Shown: positions 25,605-34,007 of the stretch, one piece after another | Layout of the letters: each line of letters begins with the position of its first letter | How positions within the stretch are numbered: the first letter of the stretch is position 1 | Assembly (NCBI GenBank): GCA_026707405.1 | Contig: JAPOWW010000019.1 | Span: 1-41,008 of the forward strand | Origin: Chloroflexota bacterium | GTDB taxonomy: Bacteria; Chloroflexota; UBA11872; VXNJ01 | Direction of reading: 5' to 3' | DNA: 41,008 bases | Notes under the pieces: generated by a model | Databases searched by the model: none | What the model was told of the DNA's origin: nothing | Seen by the model: the letters and a program-made list of their open reading frames with translations, nothing else | Position numbers and translations under genes: made by a program

Positions 25605-28343
25605 GTGAGCATCCGCCTGGCAGGCTGGCTCGAACGGAATTCAAGCTTCGCTATTGCTTTCGCGGTAGTAGCTACTGTCTTGCTTGCGGTTCCTTTTCTC
25701 CTGATGACGCCGACCGAAAGTGCTTCGGGTGAGCCGGGCGGCGAGGTGTTCGAGACTCTGGAGAAGGCGGACGAGCGGTTCGCGTCGCGGGTCTTTGGCA
25801 TGGCCTTCATCGTCGAGGCGGCTGACGGCGATCTCCTCCGCAAGGACGCGCTCGAAGAGCTGCTCACTAATGCGCAGGCGGTCCGGGACGATCCCGAAAT
25901 CGGCCCGAAGCTCTTTTCGTACTTCGATCCCGACCGCAATATCGACGTGGTGGGCGTTTATACCGTCGCCGACTCCATCGACGCGCTCCTTCGAGCCGCG
26001 GGCGTTGACGGGATAGCCGCCGCCAGCGACGCAGAGGTCCGGACCGAAGCGAGCGACATGGTTGACAGGCTCGGCCCGCGCGAACTGGGTCTCTCAGTCG
26101 AGAGCCGAAAGGACCCCGCGACCGGCCATTGGATAGTCCCGGCGCTGGTTATGAACGTGCTGGTCGACAACGAAGCTGTAGGGGGAGGCGGTGTGCGCGC
26201 GGTAGTCGGGTCGGACGACACTTCGCGGGAGGAGTTCGCACGGGATGTCCAGGCGCGCCTGCGCGGCGACGAACGCCACCTAAGCGCCTGGGGAATCGCC
26301 ATCGACGTAAACCTGACGAGCGAGGAGCAGGGCGGCGTCGCGGGACCGTTCATTGGATTCACGATATTCGCGGTTTTGGTGGTCGTCGGGATCGCCTTCC
26401 ACTCGTATTGGACTGTCGCCATCATAGGAGCCGCGCTAGCCGCAATGATCATCTGGCTCAAGGGGCTCTCCAACCTGGTTGGTCTTAAGGACGCTCTGAT
26501 CCTGGATCTGATCGTTCCGATAGCGATGATTTCATTTGGCGTCGATTTCGCGATTCACGCGATTGGCCGCTACCGCGAGGAGCGCCGCGTCGGCAACCGT
26601 CCGCATCGGGCCTTCGTAGCGGGATTCGGCGCTGTACTTGCCGCACTGCTGGTGGCTTTCTTTAGCGACGCGGTCGCGTTCCTAGCTAACGTTTCATCTC
26701 GGATCGAGTCCGTGATTCAGTTCGGAGTGGGCGCGGCGTTCGGAGTGCTGTCCGGCTTTCTGATGCTCGGCGTAGTCGCCCCGCTTGCGCTGATGAGGGT
26801 GGAGCAGCGGGTTGGCTTCCGACGGGAATCACGGCTCGGACGGTTCATCGTTACCAACGCAATGGTCGCGGCGGGCCTAGCCGTGATGGCGTCGGTCATC
26901 TTCAGCGTCTATCTGAATCCCACGATTGGCGTTGTCATTCTGGGTGGTTACGTGGTGGTGTTTCTGGCGGCGCCTTACCTCGCCGCGGGCTGGCTGGGAG
27001 CTGATCGACCGGTCGATGAGAAACCAAAGGCGACCGGGGTCGACCGGCTTTCTAGAGGTGTTGGGAACGGCGTGGCGCTCCTGGCGCGAGTTCGCAAGGT
27101 GCTCCTGCCCGTGGCGGCTCTATTGACGGCGGGAGCAGTCTACCTGGCCATTCAACTGCCGCTTGAGTCGGACGTGAAGGTTTTCTTTTCCCCTGACACC
27201 GACTTCGTGACGAGCCTCGACAAGCTCGACCGGCACATTGGGTCGATTGGCGGCGAGCCGGCCGAGGTCTATGTCGAAGGGGACCTAACCAGTCCCGACT
27301 CAATCGCCGCGATACACCGGTTTGCCGACGCGGTGCGCGGTCTCGACACCGAGCTGCTGGCGCGTGACGAGGAGGGACTGGTAACTGTCGATACCGGCGC
27401 GGCGCGGCTTCTAGGCGAAGTGCTCGACTCGCAGGCGGCACGCGCGGCTATCAGTTCTGCGACCGGAGTCTCCTTGAGCGACGACGACAACGACCGGATA
27501 CCCGATTCCCGCGAACAACTTGCGGCGGTTTACGCGTTCACGCGGGAGGCGGGCGTGCCCTTTGACGAGTCCCGCCTTGCGTGGACGCCGGACCTGGTGC
27601 GGAGGGTACTCTGGGAGTCAGACGACCGAAGCGTTCAATCCACCAAGCTGACCATTCAGCTTTTGGGAAGCCGCGCGCAAGAGAACATCCACCAGGTTAG
27701 AACCGAGCTTTCGCCGCTGGTCGACCAGCTCCAGGACGATCTCCGGGATTCCTATCCAGACGCGTCCGCCGTGCTCAGCGGCGCTCCCGTCGCCCGCCAG
27801 GCCACGCTGGATGCGGTGGCGCGCGCTCTACAAATCTCACTGCCGATTGCCGTGGTGCTGTGCCTGATCGTGGCGGCGGTCTTCACGCGGTCGATCAGGT
27901 TCGCCTTTGTCGGCATCATTCCCATTCTGCTGGTCGTGGCGTGGCTCTACGGGTTTATGTATGTCTTCGGATATGGCATCAATCTGGTCACGGCGACGAT
28001 CGGCGCGATCTCAATCGGCATAGGCATCGACTTCGCCATCCATTTCACGATGCGCTACCGGGAGGAGCTGTTCCGTCATGGGGTCCGCATCGAGGCGATC
28101 CGGGCCGCCGGCGGAGGGACTGGAGTCGCCCTGATAGCGTCGGCGCTTTCGAGCGTTATTGGGTTTGCGATACTGGCGTTTGCGCCGATGCCGATGTTCG
28201 CATCTTATGGGTTGCTCACCGCAGTGATGATTGTGATGGCCGCGGCCAGTTCGCTGATCGTCTTGCCATCGCTATTGATGGTCGTCACGCGCGACCGCGA
28301 GCCTATGTCAACCGTGCCCCAAGAACCCGCCACGGCGGGTTAG
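25605..28343 (+). CDS. RND superfamily exporter (MMPL/HAE3-like), 912 residues
   Basis: A proton-driven exporter with two repeated halves. Each half has one N-terminal membrane helix (about 14-34 and 500-517), a large extracytoplasmic domain and five further helices (about 245-395 and 745-880). The paired signatures SFGVDFAIHAIGRYREER and IGIGIDFAIHFTMRYREEL mark the fourth helix of each half, with Asp likely in proton relay. It resembles the hydrophobe/amphiphile efflux-3 (HAE3) group and sterol-sensing-like exporters. The second extracytoplasmic domain contains D626-D-D-N-D-R-I-P-D634, a possible calcium loop. The start is a GTG. The substrate is unknown, with lipids or hydrophobic compounds likely from family knowledge. 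It is not related in neighbourhood to the MMPL gene at 35071. Confidence 0.9.
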   Translation: MSIRLAGWLERNSSFAIAFAVVATVLLAVPFLLMTPTESASGEPGGEVFETLEKADERFASRVFGMAFIVEAADGDLLRKDALEELLTNAQAVRDDPEIGPKLFSYFDPDRNIDVVGVYTVADSIDALLRAAGVDGIAAASDAEVRTEASDMVDRLGPRELGLSVESRKDPATGHWIVPALVMNVLVDNEAVGGGGVRAVVGSDDTSREEFARDVQARLRGDERHLSAWGIAIDVNLTSEEQGGVAGPFIGFTIFAVLVVVGIAFHSYWTVAIIGAALAAMIIWLKGLSNLVGLKDALILDLIVPIAMISFGVDFAIHAIGRYREERRVGNRPHRAFVAGFGAVLAALLVAFFSDAVAFLANVSSRIESVIQFGVGAAFGVLSGFLMLGVVAPLALMRVEQRVGFRRESRLGRFIVTNAMVAAGLAVMASVIFSVYLNPTIGVVILGGYVVVFLAAPYLAAGWLGADRPVDEKPKATGVDRLSRGVGNGVALLARVRKVLLPVAALLTAGAVYLAIQLPLESDVKVFFSPDTDFVTSLDKLDRHIGSIGGEPAEVYVEGDLTSPDSIAAIHRFADAVRGLDTELLARDEEGLVTVDTGAARLLGEVLDSQAARAAISSATGVSLSDDDNDRIPDSREQLAAVYAFTREAGVPFDESRLAWTPDLVRRVLWESDDRSVQSTKLTIQLLGSRAQENIHQVRTELSPLVDQLQDDLRDSYPDASAVLSGAPVARQATLDAVARALQISLPIAVVLCLIVAAVFTRSIRFAFVGIIPILLVVAWLYGFMYVFGYGINLVTATIGAISIGIGIDFAIHFTMRYREELFRHGVRIEAIRAAGGGTGVALIASALSSVIGFAILAFAPMPMFASYGLLTAVMIVMAAASSLIVLPSLLMVVTRDREPMSTVPQEPATAG
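28324..28341. terminator. Inverted repeat between convergent genes
   Basis: AACCCGCC (28324-28331) and GGCGGGTT (28334-28341) form an 8-bp perfect inverted repeat over the exporter stop codon, 18 bases before the convergent dehydrogenase end. There is no T tract, so it may slow or protect transcripts rather than terminate them by itself. Confidence 0.35.
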
Positions 28344-28359
28344 TCGGGAGACAAGCCGG

Positions 28360-29802
28360 CTAGAACCAACGTTCGACGATGATCTTCTCTTCAGTAAAGA
28401 AGTTGATGGCGTCGCGGGCCTGACCGTGCAGGTCGCCGTAGAACGACTCCTTCATACCGCCGAAGTGGAAGAAGGCCATCGGCGCAGCCACGCCGATGTT
28501 CACTCCCACGTTGCCCGCTCTGACTCTAGAACTGAACTCTCTGGCATCCCTGCCACTCGAAGTGAAGATCGACGCCATGTTGCCGTATGGCACCTGGTCG
28601 ATAGTCTCAATCGCCTCATCCAGCGAGCCGGCCCTCATGACGCTCAGCACCGGGCCGAAAATCTCCTCCCGTGCGATCGTCATGGAAGGATCGACGTCGT
28701 CAAAAATAGTAGGGCCGACGAAGTAGCCGCTATCGCCGCCGTCTGGGTTTCGACCGTCGAGCAGCAGAGTTGCACCCTCTTCGACGCCTTGTTCGATGTA
28801 GTTCGTGACCCGGTCTCTGCTCGCCGCGGATATCACTGGGCCCATTTCCGTTCCGGGCCTGGTTCCGTCCCCGACTTTGACGGATTTGGCAGCTTCAACC
28901 ACGCCGTTTGTCACGGCTTCGTGGGCCTCACCGACCGCCACAACCACCGATCCGGCAAGGCAGCGCTGACCGGCCGCGCCGAACGCCGAACCGAGCACGT
29001 TGTCTACCGTCTCCTCCATGCTGGCGTCTGGCATGACAACGAGATAGTTCTTCGCGCCGCCCTGGCACTGCATTCGCTTGCCCGCGGCGGTGCCCCGTCG
29101 GTAGACCTCGAGCGCCACGGAGGACGATCCGACGAAAGAAATGCCGGCGATGCGAGGGTCGTCCAGTAGCGCTTCCGAGACCGAGCGTCCCCCGTGAACG
29201 ATGTTGAGGACTCCGGGCGGAAAACCGGACTCGACGGCAAGCTCGGCAATACGGGCTTGAGACAGCGGAGTTTGCTCGGAGGGCTTGATTATGTAGGTGT
29301 TTCCGCACGCTATGGCATACGGCATGAACCACATCGGAACCATGGCCGGGAAATTGAACGGAGGCACCATGCCGAACACGCCAAGCGGCTGCCGCACGGC
29401 GTATTCGTCTATTCCTGTGGATACGTTCTCGAGGTTTGATCCCATCATCAAACTTGGAACGCCGATGGCTACTTCCACGTTCTCGATTGTTCGCCGCATC
29501 TCTCCACGGGACTCGTCCAGCGTTTTACCGTTTTCGGCGGTAATCGCCGCGCTCAAATCCTCGACGTGCTCTTCCATCAAGGCCTTGAGCCGGAAAAGCA
29601 CCTGCGTGCGGTCAACCGCCGGAACCAGTCGCCAGCTATTGAAAGTGGACTCGGCCGCTGAAATTGCGTCGTCGACGTCGTTTCCAGTCGAGCTGGGCGC
29701 ACGGGCGATGACTTCGCCGTTCGCGGGATTCGTTACGTCGATCCAGTCGCTCGTCGACGACTCCACCCACTTGCCGCCAATTAAATTCTTGAGAGTTTCG
29801 AT
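28360..29802 (-). CDS. mmsA: Methylmalonate-semialdehyde dehydrogenase (CoA-acylating)
   Basis: Converts methylmalonate or malonate semialdehyde with NAD+ and CoA to propionyl- or acetyl-CoA, in valine or myo-inositol breakdown. The FGAAGQRCLAGS motif carries the catalytic Cys. FGMVPPFNFPAMVPMWFMPYAIACGNT and the C-terminal KIIVERW are family marks. Homology starts upstream of the first standard start (GTG at 29766): the frame reads E-T-L-K-N-L-I-G-G-K-W before it, as in MmsA/IolA. Between the in-frame TGA at 29833 and that GTG there is no ATG, GTG or TTG. An ATC at 29800-29802 sits seven bases after GGGAGG, so I place the start there. A CTG at 29806-29808 is the alternative. No other valine or inositol genes are adjacent. 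Confidence 0.88.
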   Translation of the reverse strand: METLKNLIGGKWVESSTSDWIDVTNPANGEVIARAPSSTGNDVDDAISAAESTFNSWRLVPAVDRTQVLFRLKALMEEHVEDLSAAITAENGKTLDESRGEMRRTIENVEVAIGVPSLMMGSNLENVSTGIDEYAVRQPLGVFGMVPPFNFPAMVPMWFMPYAIACGNTYIIKPSEQTPLSQARIAELAVESGFPPGVLNIVHGGRSVSEALLDDPRIAGISFVGSSSVALEVYRRGTAAGKRMQCQGGAKNYLVVMPDASMEETVDNVLGSAFGAAGQRCLAGSVVVAVGEAHEAVTNGVVEAAKSVKVGDGTRPGTEMGPVISAASRDRVTNYIEQGVEEGATLLLDGRNPDGGDSGYFVGPTIFDDVDPSMTIAREEIFGPVLSVMRAGSLDEAIETIDQVPYGNMASIFTSSGRDAREFSSRVRAGNVGVNIGVAAPMAFFHFGGMKESFYGDLHGQARDAINFFTEEKIIVERWF

Positions 29803-29815
29803 CTTCAGACCTCCC
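29803..29815 (-). promoter_or_regulatory. Shine-Dalgarno site that points to a non-AUG start of mmsA
   Basis: GGGAGG (29815-29810) followed by seven bases and ATC. It is the only strong ribosome site near the 5' end of this gene and is the main reason for placing the start at ATC rather than at the GTG 36 bases downstream. Confidence 0.55.
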
Positions 29816-29943
29816 TTGCGGTCCCCGCGCGATCAGCCGTAGGTAGGGTCGCGCCGTTCGGCGAGCGATTTCTCATGTTTCAGTCATATTTATAGCGGTT
29901 TGCGCAGCTATGCCCAAGACGAGACAGCATGGCGGCAATCGAA

Positions 29944-30990
29944 TCAGTTTGCCACGCTCGCGGCGGCCTCCGGATTCCGAGCGCCTAACTGCCGGGAAAA
30001 CTCCGAGCTGAACTCGGCTCCGATCAGCAAGATGATCGCGGAGATGTAGATCCAGACCATTAGCACGATTACAGTGCTGAGCGAGCCGTATACCAGGCTG
30101 AACGACGCCAAGTTTGAAACGTACCAAGCAAAGCCCAGCTTAGCTGCCTCGAATAGGACCGCCGCTAGCAAAGCTCCAGGCAAGGCATGGGTCCAGCGAA
30201 CGCGCAAATTAGGAAGCAAAACGTAGGCAATCTCGAAGAGGAGCACGCTAGTGGTCAGCGGTACGAGGTGGAGTGCTGGCAACCAGATAGCCTCCGCGCT
30301 AAGGAACTCCAGAAAGGGAGTAGTTTCACCAAGATTTGTGATGACGTGACGGACGGTTTCGATAAACGCCGTAGACACGACGGAAAGCAGCATCAACGGC
30401 CCCATGAGCAAGACGGCGCCAATGTCTATTGCCTTGGCTTGCAAGGCTTGGCGGCGGCCGGTTACGTCCCACGCGGCGTCGAGGGCGAGTCTGAGAGCCT
30501 GAAAAATCCGCGAGCCTGACCACAACAGCGTGCCGAGCGCCACTAGCCCGAACACGCCGCGAAGATCCACGCTTCCGCGAACGTTCTGCTCGACAAGATC
30601 CTCCGCCTCCGGGAATAACTCGCCCAGGTTTTGCAGAGCATCGGCGTAAGCCTCGCGGCCGGCTGAGAAGAACGAAAGGATCACGCCGGTTCCAAGCAAC
30701 AGCGGGAAAAGGCCGAAAAGAGTGTGGAACGCGATCGCCGCGGCGTGTGTCGCACAGTCGTCGTCAACGAACTCACGCCAGGTGCGAACCAGGAGTTTTA
30801 CCGGGCCGGTTACCGCCGAAGGCAGGCGGTCGACAGTCCTCTTTAGGCGGCTCTCAAGCTCCGAACGCCAACTCTCGACGGCAGTGGTGACGTTCTCGAC
30901 GGGCGTTCGTGTCCTAGTTCCGGGGCCGCCATCGGATGGTGCACCGGTTTCTTTGCCGTAGTTCTCCGGCTGATCCTCAGGCGAGCTCAT
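29944..30990 (-). CDS. YihY/BrkB-family inner membrane protein
   Basis: A multi-pass membrane protein of the YihY (once called RNase BN) family, whose role is not established. A hydrophilic N-terminus of about 75 residues is followed by a helix at DDDCATHAAAIAFHTLFGLFPLLLGTG, the family hallmark. Five more hydrophobic segments follow: VFGLVALGTLLW, IDIGAVLLMGPLMLLSVV, ALHLVPLTTSVLLFEIAYVLLP, ALPGALLAAVLFEAAKLGFAWYV and VIVLMVWIYISAIILLIGAEF. I use the ATG at 30990; a TTG at 31002 is also possible. Its start overlaps the end of the mannonate-dehydratase-like gene by 14 bases, so the two are probably co-transcribed. Confidence 0.88.
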   Translation of the reverse strand: MSSPEDQPENYGKETGAPSDGGPGTRTRTPVENVTTAVESWRSELESRLKRTVDRLPSAVTGPVKLLVRTWREFVDDDCATHAAAIAFHTLFGLFPLLLGTGVILSFFSAGREAYADALQNLGELFPEAEDLVEQNVRGSVDLRGVFGLVALGTLLWSGSRIFQALRLALDAAWDVTGRRQALQAKAIDIGAVLLMGPLMLLSVVSTAFIETVRHVITNLGETTPFLEFLSAEAIWLPALHLVPLTTSVLLFEIAYVLLPNLRVRWTHALPGALLAAVLFEAAKLGFAWYVSNLASFSLVYGSLSTVIVLMVWIYISAIILLIGAEFSSEFSRQLGARNPEAAASVAN

Positions 30991-31948
30991 CGATAGCGGC
31001 AAGCAGACCGGTCATGTGCCCTATCGCGTGCGCGCGCGCCCTGTGCCCGTACGGCGTATCGTCGACGATGGCCGGGACGTGATCGTCGATGAGAAATCCG
31101 TTGAACCCAGTCTTCCTCAGGGTTAGCAGCGCCCTGGTGAGATTGACGTTTCCCTCGCCGAGAAAGCACTCCTGGAACTTCGGCACGAGTCCCTGAACGT
31201 CCCTGAAGTGGACGTAGAGAATCTTGCTCCTGGGTCCGAAATACTCCATCGCCTCAAGGCAGCCCGCGCCCATCATTTCCGACCAGCAGCCCATGCAGAA
31301 GTCCAACCCCAGATTTGGGCTGTCGCGATATTCCATGGCGCGCTTGAAGTTGTCGAAGCTGTTCATGATTCGAGCTACTCCGCCCAGCGACGCGACGGGC
31401 GGGTCGTCGGGATGAAGCGCGAGCGAGACACCCGCCTCCTCGGCTACGGGAACGACGGCGTCTATGAAATAGCAATAGGTCTCCCACATCTCCTCGGCGG
31501 TGTATTCGCGGCCATGCGTCAAGGGGGAGGTCTTGGCTAGCTCCAAGTCGAACGAAGTTACCTTTGATCCGCCCCGGCCGGGAGTGGTTTGCGACGTTCT
31601 CCAGACCTGGTTAGGCATCCAATGGAAGCCGAGTATGGGGATTCCGGCGCGGCCGACGTTGCGGATCGTCTCCTGATAGTTTTCGATCTGCTCGTCGCGG
31701 CCGGGCAATCCCAGCATCACCTTGTCGTAGAAGCTGAGAGGCGTGTTCTCAAGAGCTTCGAGCTTTAGTCCCGCGTCTTGGGCGCGCATCCGAAGCCGTA
31801 GGAGGTCCATGTATTCCCAGCGCTCTTCACCGGGAATTCGGGGACTATTCATCTGGACGCCTTTCACCCCAAGCTGTGCGGCGAACTGGAGGTCATGGTC
31901 CGTCAACTCCCCAAGCTGTCCCACGGCTACCCGAATCGAGTTTTCCAT
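30977..31948 (-). CDS. Mannonate dehydratase-like TIM-barrel protein (UxuA family)
   Basis: UxuA dehydrates D-mannonate to 2-keto-3-deoxygluconate in glucuronate catabolism. The manganese ligands of the family are recognisable with near-normal spacing: H179 (LALHPDDPP), C218 (GLDFCMG), H247 (YVHFRDVQG) and D288/D289 (FLIDDHVP). GFHWMPN and the ECFLGEGNVN stretch are also typical. At 323 residues it is shorter than classical UxuA at roughly 350-400, so it may be a related dehydratase with another sugar-acid substrate. It has an ATG start with GAGG upstream. Ugd and the isomerase genes in the window could link to uronate metabolism, but they are not in its operon. Confidence 0.82.
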   Translation of the reverse strand: MENSIRVAVGQLGELTDHDLQFAAQLGVKGVQMNSPRIPGEERWEYMDLLRLRMRAQDAGLKLEALENTPLSFYDKVMLGLPGRDEQIENYQETIRNVGRAGIPILGFHWMPNQVWRTSQTTPGRGGSKVTSFDLELAKTSPLTHGREYTAEEMWETYCYFIDAVVPVAEEAGVSLALHPDDPPVASLGGVARIMNSFDNFKRAMEYRDSPNLGLDFCMGCWSEMMGAGCLEAMEYFGPRSKILYVHFRDVQGLVPKFQECFLGEGNVNLTRALLTLRKTGFNGFLIDDHVPAIVDDTPYGHRARAHAIGHMTGLLAAIDELA

Positions 31949-32029
31949 CGCTTGCCTCGCTGATCTTTGAAGTGGGGATTATGTTATCGCCACGGGGCTG
32001 GCATGAAGGGCTACCGTACTGCCGTTTCT

Positions 32030-32938
32030 CTACGTCCCGGTTGCATCGCGGAGGGCGGATTCGAGATCGGGGAATTTGAACTCGTAGCCGGAATCGAGCA
32101 GTTTTTTAGGGATCGCCTTTCTGCTCGCCAGCAGCTCGACCGCGAGGCCTCCGAGGGCCATGTTGAGAGCGAACGCCGGAATTGGGACCATTGCTGGACG
32201 CGGCAGCACCCGTCCCAGCGTTTTGGCGAAATCGTTTTGCGTGACGGCTTCCGGCGCTGCCAGGTTTACAGGGCCTTCCAGCTTGCGATCGAGGATGAAC
32301 TCGACCGCTCCGACTACGTCGTCAACATGCACCCACGGCCACCATTGACGGCCTGATCCCATGCGGCCTCCCACGCCCAATCGAAAAATCGGCAGCATCG
32401 GTCGCAGGAACGGACTGTTCTCTCCGACCACTGGCGCGGCCCGCAGATGGACTACCCGAATCCTCAACTCACGGGCTTCAAGGGCCTCGCGCTCCCACGC
32501 CTCGCAAGTCTCGGAGAAGAAGTTGTCGCCCGGCGGAGACTCTTCGGTCAGCTCGGCGTCGGCGCGGTCGCCGTAGTAGCCGACCGCGCTTGCGGATACG
32601 AGCACCTTCGGGCGGTCTTGTGCGGCTGCGAGACCGGCCACCAGATTGCGGGTGCTCACTTCGCGGCTCGACCTCAGAGTTCTTCGCTTGGTCGGCGTCC
32701 ATATGCCCGAAATGCGTTCACCGATCAAGTTGATAACGGTCGAGACACCTTCAAACGCGGCATCGGGCGGGGGGCCGGCTTCGGGCTGCCATTCGAACCA
32801 GCGCGTAACGCTGGGGAGACTTTCTTGCGCGCGCCGGGCGTCCCTCGAAAACGCCCATAGCTCCCAGCCGTGATCCGCGAAGCGGCTGCAAAGCCGCCTG
32901 CCTATGTAACCGGTCGCGCCCGTAAGCAGCATTCGCAT
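32030..32938 (-). CDS. TIGR01777 family NAD-dependent epimerase-like protein (YfcH/SulA-like)
   Basis: An extended short-chain dehydrogenase of the TIGR01777 group. The start MRMLLTGATGYIGRRL gives the G-x-x-G-x-x-G loop. NLIGERI, the SASAVGYYGDR segment with Y-Y-G-D, and the C-terminal DUF1731-like tail (ASRKAIPKKLLDSGYEFKFPDLESAL) are family marks. The reaction is unknown, though members are often called sugar nucleotide epimerases. I use the ATG at 32938, since the frame upstream to 32974 has no homology. AAGGA lies 11 bases before it. Confidence 0.9.
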   Translation of the reverse strand: MRMLLTGATGYIGRRLCSRFADHGWELWAFSRDARRAQESLPSVTRWFEWQPEAGPPPDAAFEGVSTVINLIGERISGIWTPTKRRTLRSSREVSTRNLVAGLAAAQDRPKVLVSASAVGYYGDRADAELTEESPPGDNFFSETCEAWEREALEARELRIRVVHLRAAPVVGENSPFLRPMLPIFRLGVGGRMGSGRQWWPWVHVDDVVGAVEFILDRKLEGPVNLAAPEAVTQNDFAKTLGRVLPRPAMVPIPAFALNMALGGLAVELLASRKAIPKKLLDSGYEFKFPDLESALRDATGT

Positions 32939-33272
32939 TTTCAAGTCCGTCCTTGTGTTGCTCCATCGGTGCATGGGTTCCCGTCGATGGGTTCCAGAAC
33001 AATGCTACTAGCTGGCGGAGCGTGGACATCACGTCTTTTGGCTTGTTCTCGAGGGAAGGACGCAAGTGGGGATGGGAGGAGGGGAGGGACGTGGACTGCT
33101 GAGAGCTGGTTCGAACACCGTGTCTGGTACTTTCCGCCAACGAATCGATGGCGAGTGATATAAACGATCACAGTGTTGCTAATAGAAATACGACCCGATA
33201 GAGCGGCTCGAACGACAATGAAGACCGCAGCGGCGGTGGATCGCTGGTGATCGCGCGTAGGCGGCGGCTGGG
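32939..33272. other. Divergent intergenic region with one dyad
   Basis: About 334 bases between the TIGR01777 gene and the metallo-hydrolase gene. It contains a dyad GTGAT-N7-ATCAC at 33155-33171 that overlaps a TATAAA at 33159-33164, a plausible operator or promoter. Otherwise I see no ORF with a ribosome site and no RNA gene. Confidence 0.35.
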
Positions 33273-33923
33273 ATGCTAGACGTCGACGGCGTGGAGATAG
33301 ACCGGTTTTCGGAGTCGTGCGTTCGAATCCGGGGATCACGGCTTATACTCATCGACCCCTTCAATCTGGAGGGATTCCACGACGGAGCCTGCGACCTCGC
33401 GCTTATCAGCCATGACCACCCGGGCCATTTCAGCGCGCCTGACCTGAAACGGGTCATCGGTCCGAGAACCGTGGTCATCGCCAACCCGGTGCTCGAAGCG
33501 GAGCTCGAAACATGGCCTGGCATCGATCTCAACATCCTCCGCGCAGGCGACAGCCTGAAATTCGGCCCCGTGTTGGTTCGCGCTTTCGCGGCTTACTCCA
33601 TGGAAGCGGTATCCCGGGAGGACCTTCCCCTGCATCCGCGAGAGGCCGGAGGGCTGGGTTTCGTAGTCGAGCTGGACGGCTTGCGGATATATCACGCCGG
33701 CGACACCGGCTTGATAGCGGAGATGAACGAGCTCGGCGAGATCGACGTTGCGATGCTGCCCGTCGCGGGAGGCACCGTGATGACTGCCGACGAAGCAGCC
33801 GAGGCGGTGCGTCGAGTCGATCCCCGAATTGTCGTGCCGGTGCACTACGGAGTTTCCTGGGGCACGGTTGACGACGCCTACCGGCTTGCCGATCTCTCCG
33901 ATCGACGTGTCGAGATCGTATAG
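33273..33923 (+). CDS. MBL-fold metallo-hydrolase (UlaG-like)
   Basis: A 216-residue metallo-beta-lactamase-fold protein of the short UlaG/YtkL-like group. The metal motif is S46-H47-D48-H49-P-G-H52 (LISHDHPGHF). Further ligands lie in YHAGDTG and VVPVHYG. The N-terminal DRFSESCVRIRGSRLILIDPF matches the strand pattern of the group. Substrates in this group range from lactones to phosphodiesters, and none can be assigned. The ATG at 33273 has no strong ribosome site. It is followed by the thioredoxin-like exported protein about 84 bases later on the same strand. Confidence 0.86.
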   Translation: MLDVDGVEIDRFSESCVRIRGSRLILIDPFNLEGFHDGACDLALISHDHPGHFSAPDLKRVIGPRTVVIANPVLEAELETWPGIDLNILRAGDSLKFGPVLVRAFAAYSMEAVSREDLPLHPREAGGLGFVVELDGLRIYHAGDTGLIAEMNELGEIDVAMLPVAGGTVMTADEAAEAVRRVDPRIVVPVHYGVSWGTVDDAYRLADLSDRRVEIV

Positions 33924-34007
33924 CGTCGTCGGTCAACCGGATTGGCCGCGTGTCGGGCGCTCGTGTGCGGCTCTCGTCAAATCAGAGCGCAGCTTGGCGA
34001 ACGGTTG

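Noticed and set aside
33100..33130. GGTTCGAAC sequence suggesting a tRNA T-loop
   Set aside because: Flanking bases do not pair as a T stem, and no acceptor or anticodon stem can be built around it. It is a chance palindrome.
33154..33172. CRP-like site (AGTGA...TCACA)
   Set aside because: The half-sites are nine bases apart instead of the six needed for a CRP/FNR-type site. Only the generic dyad is reported.
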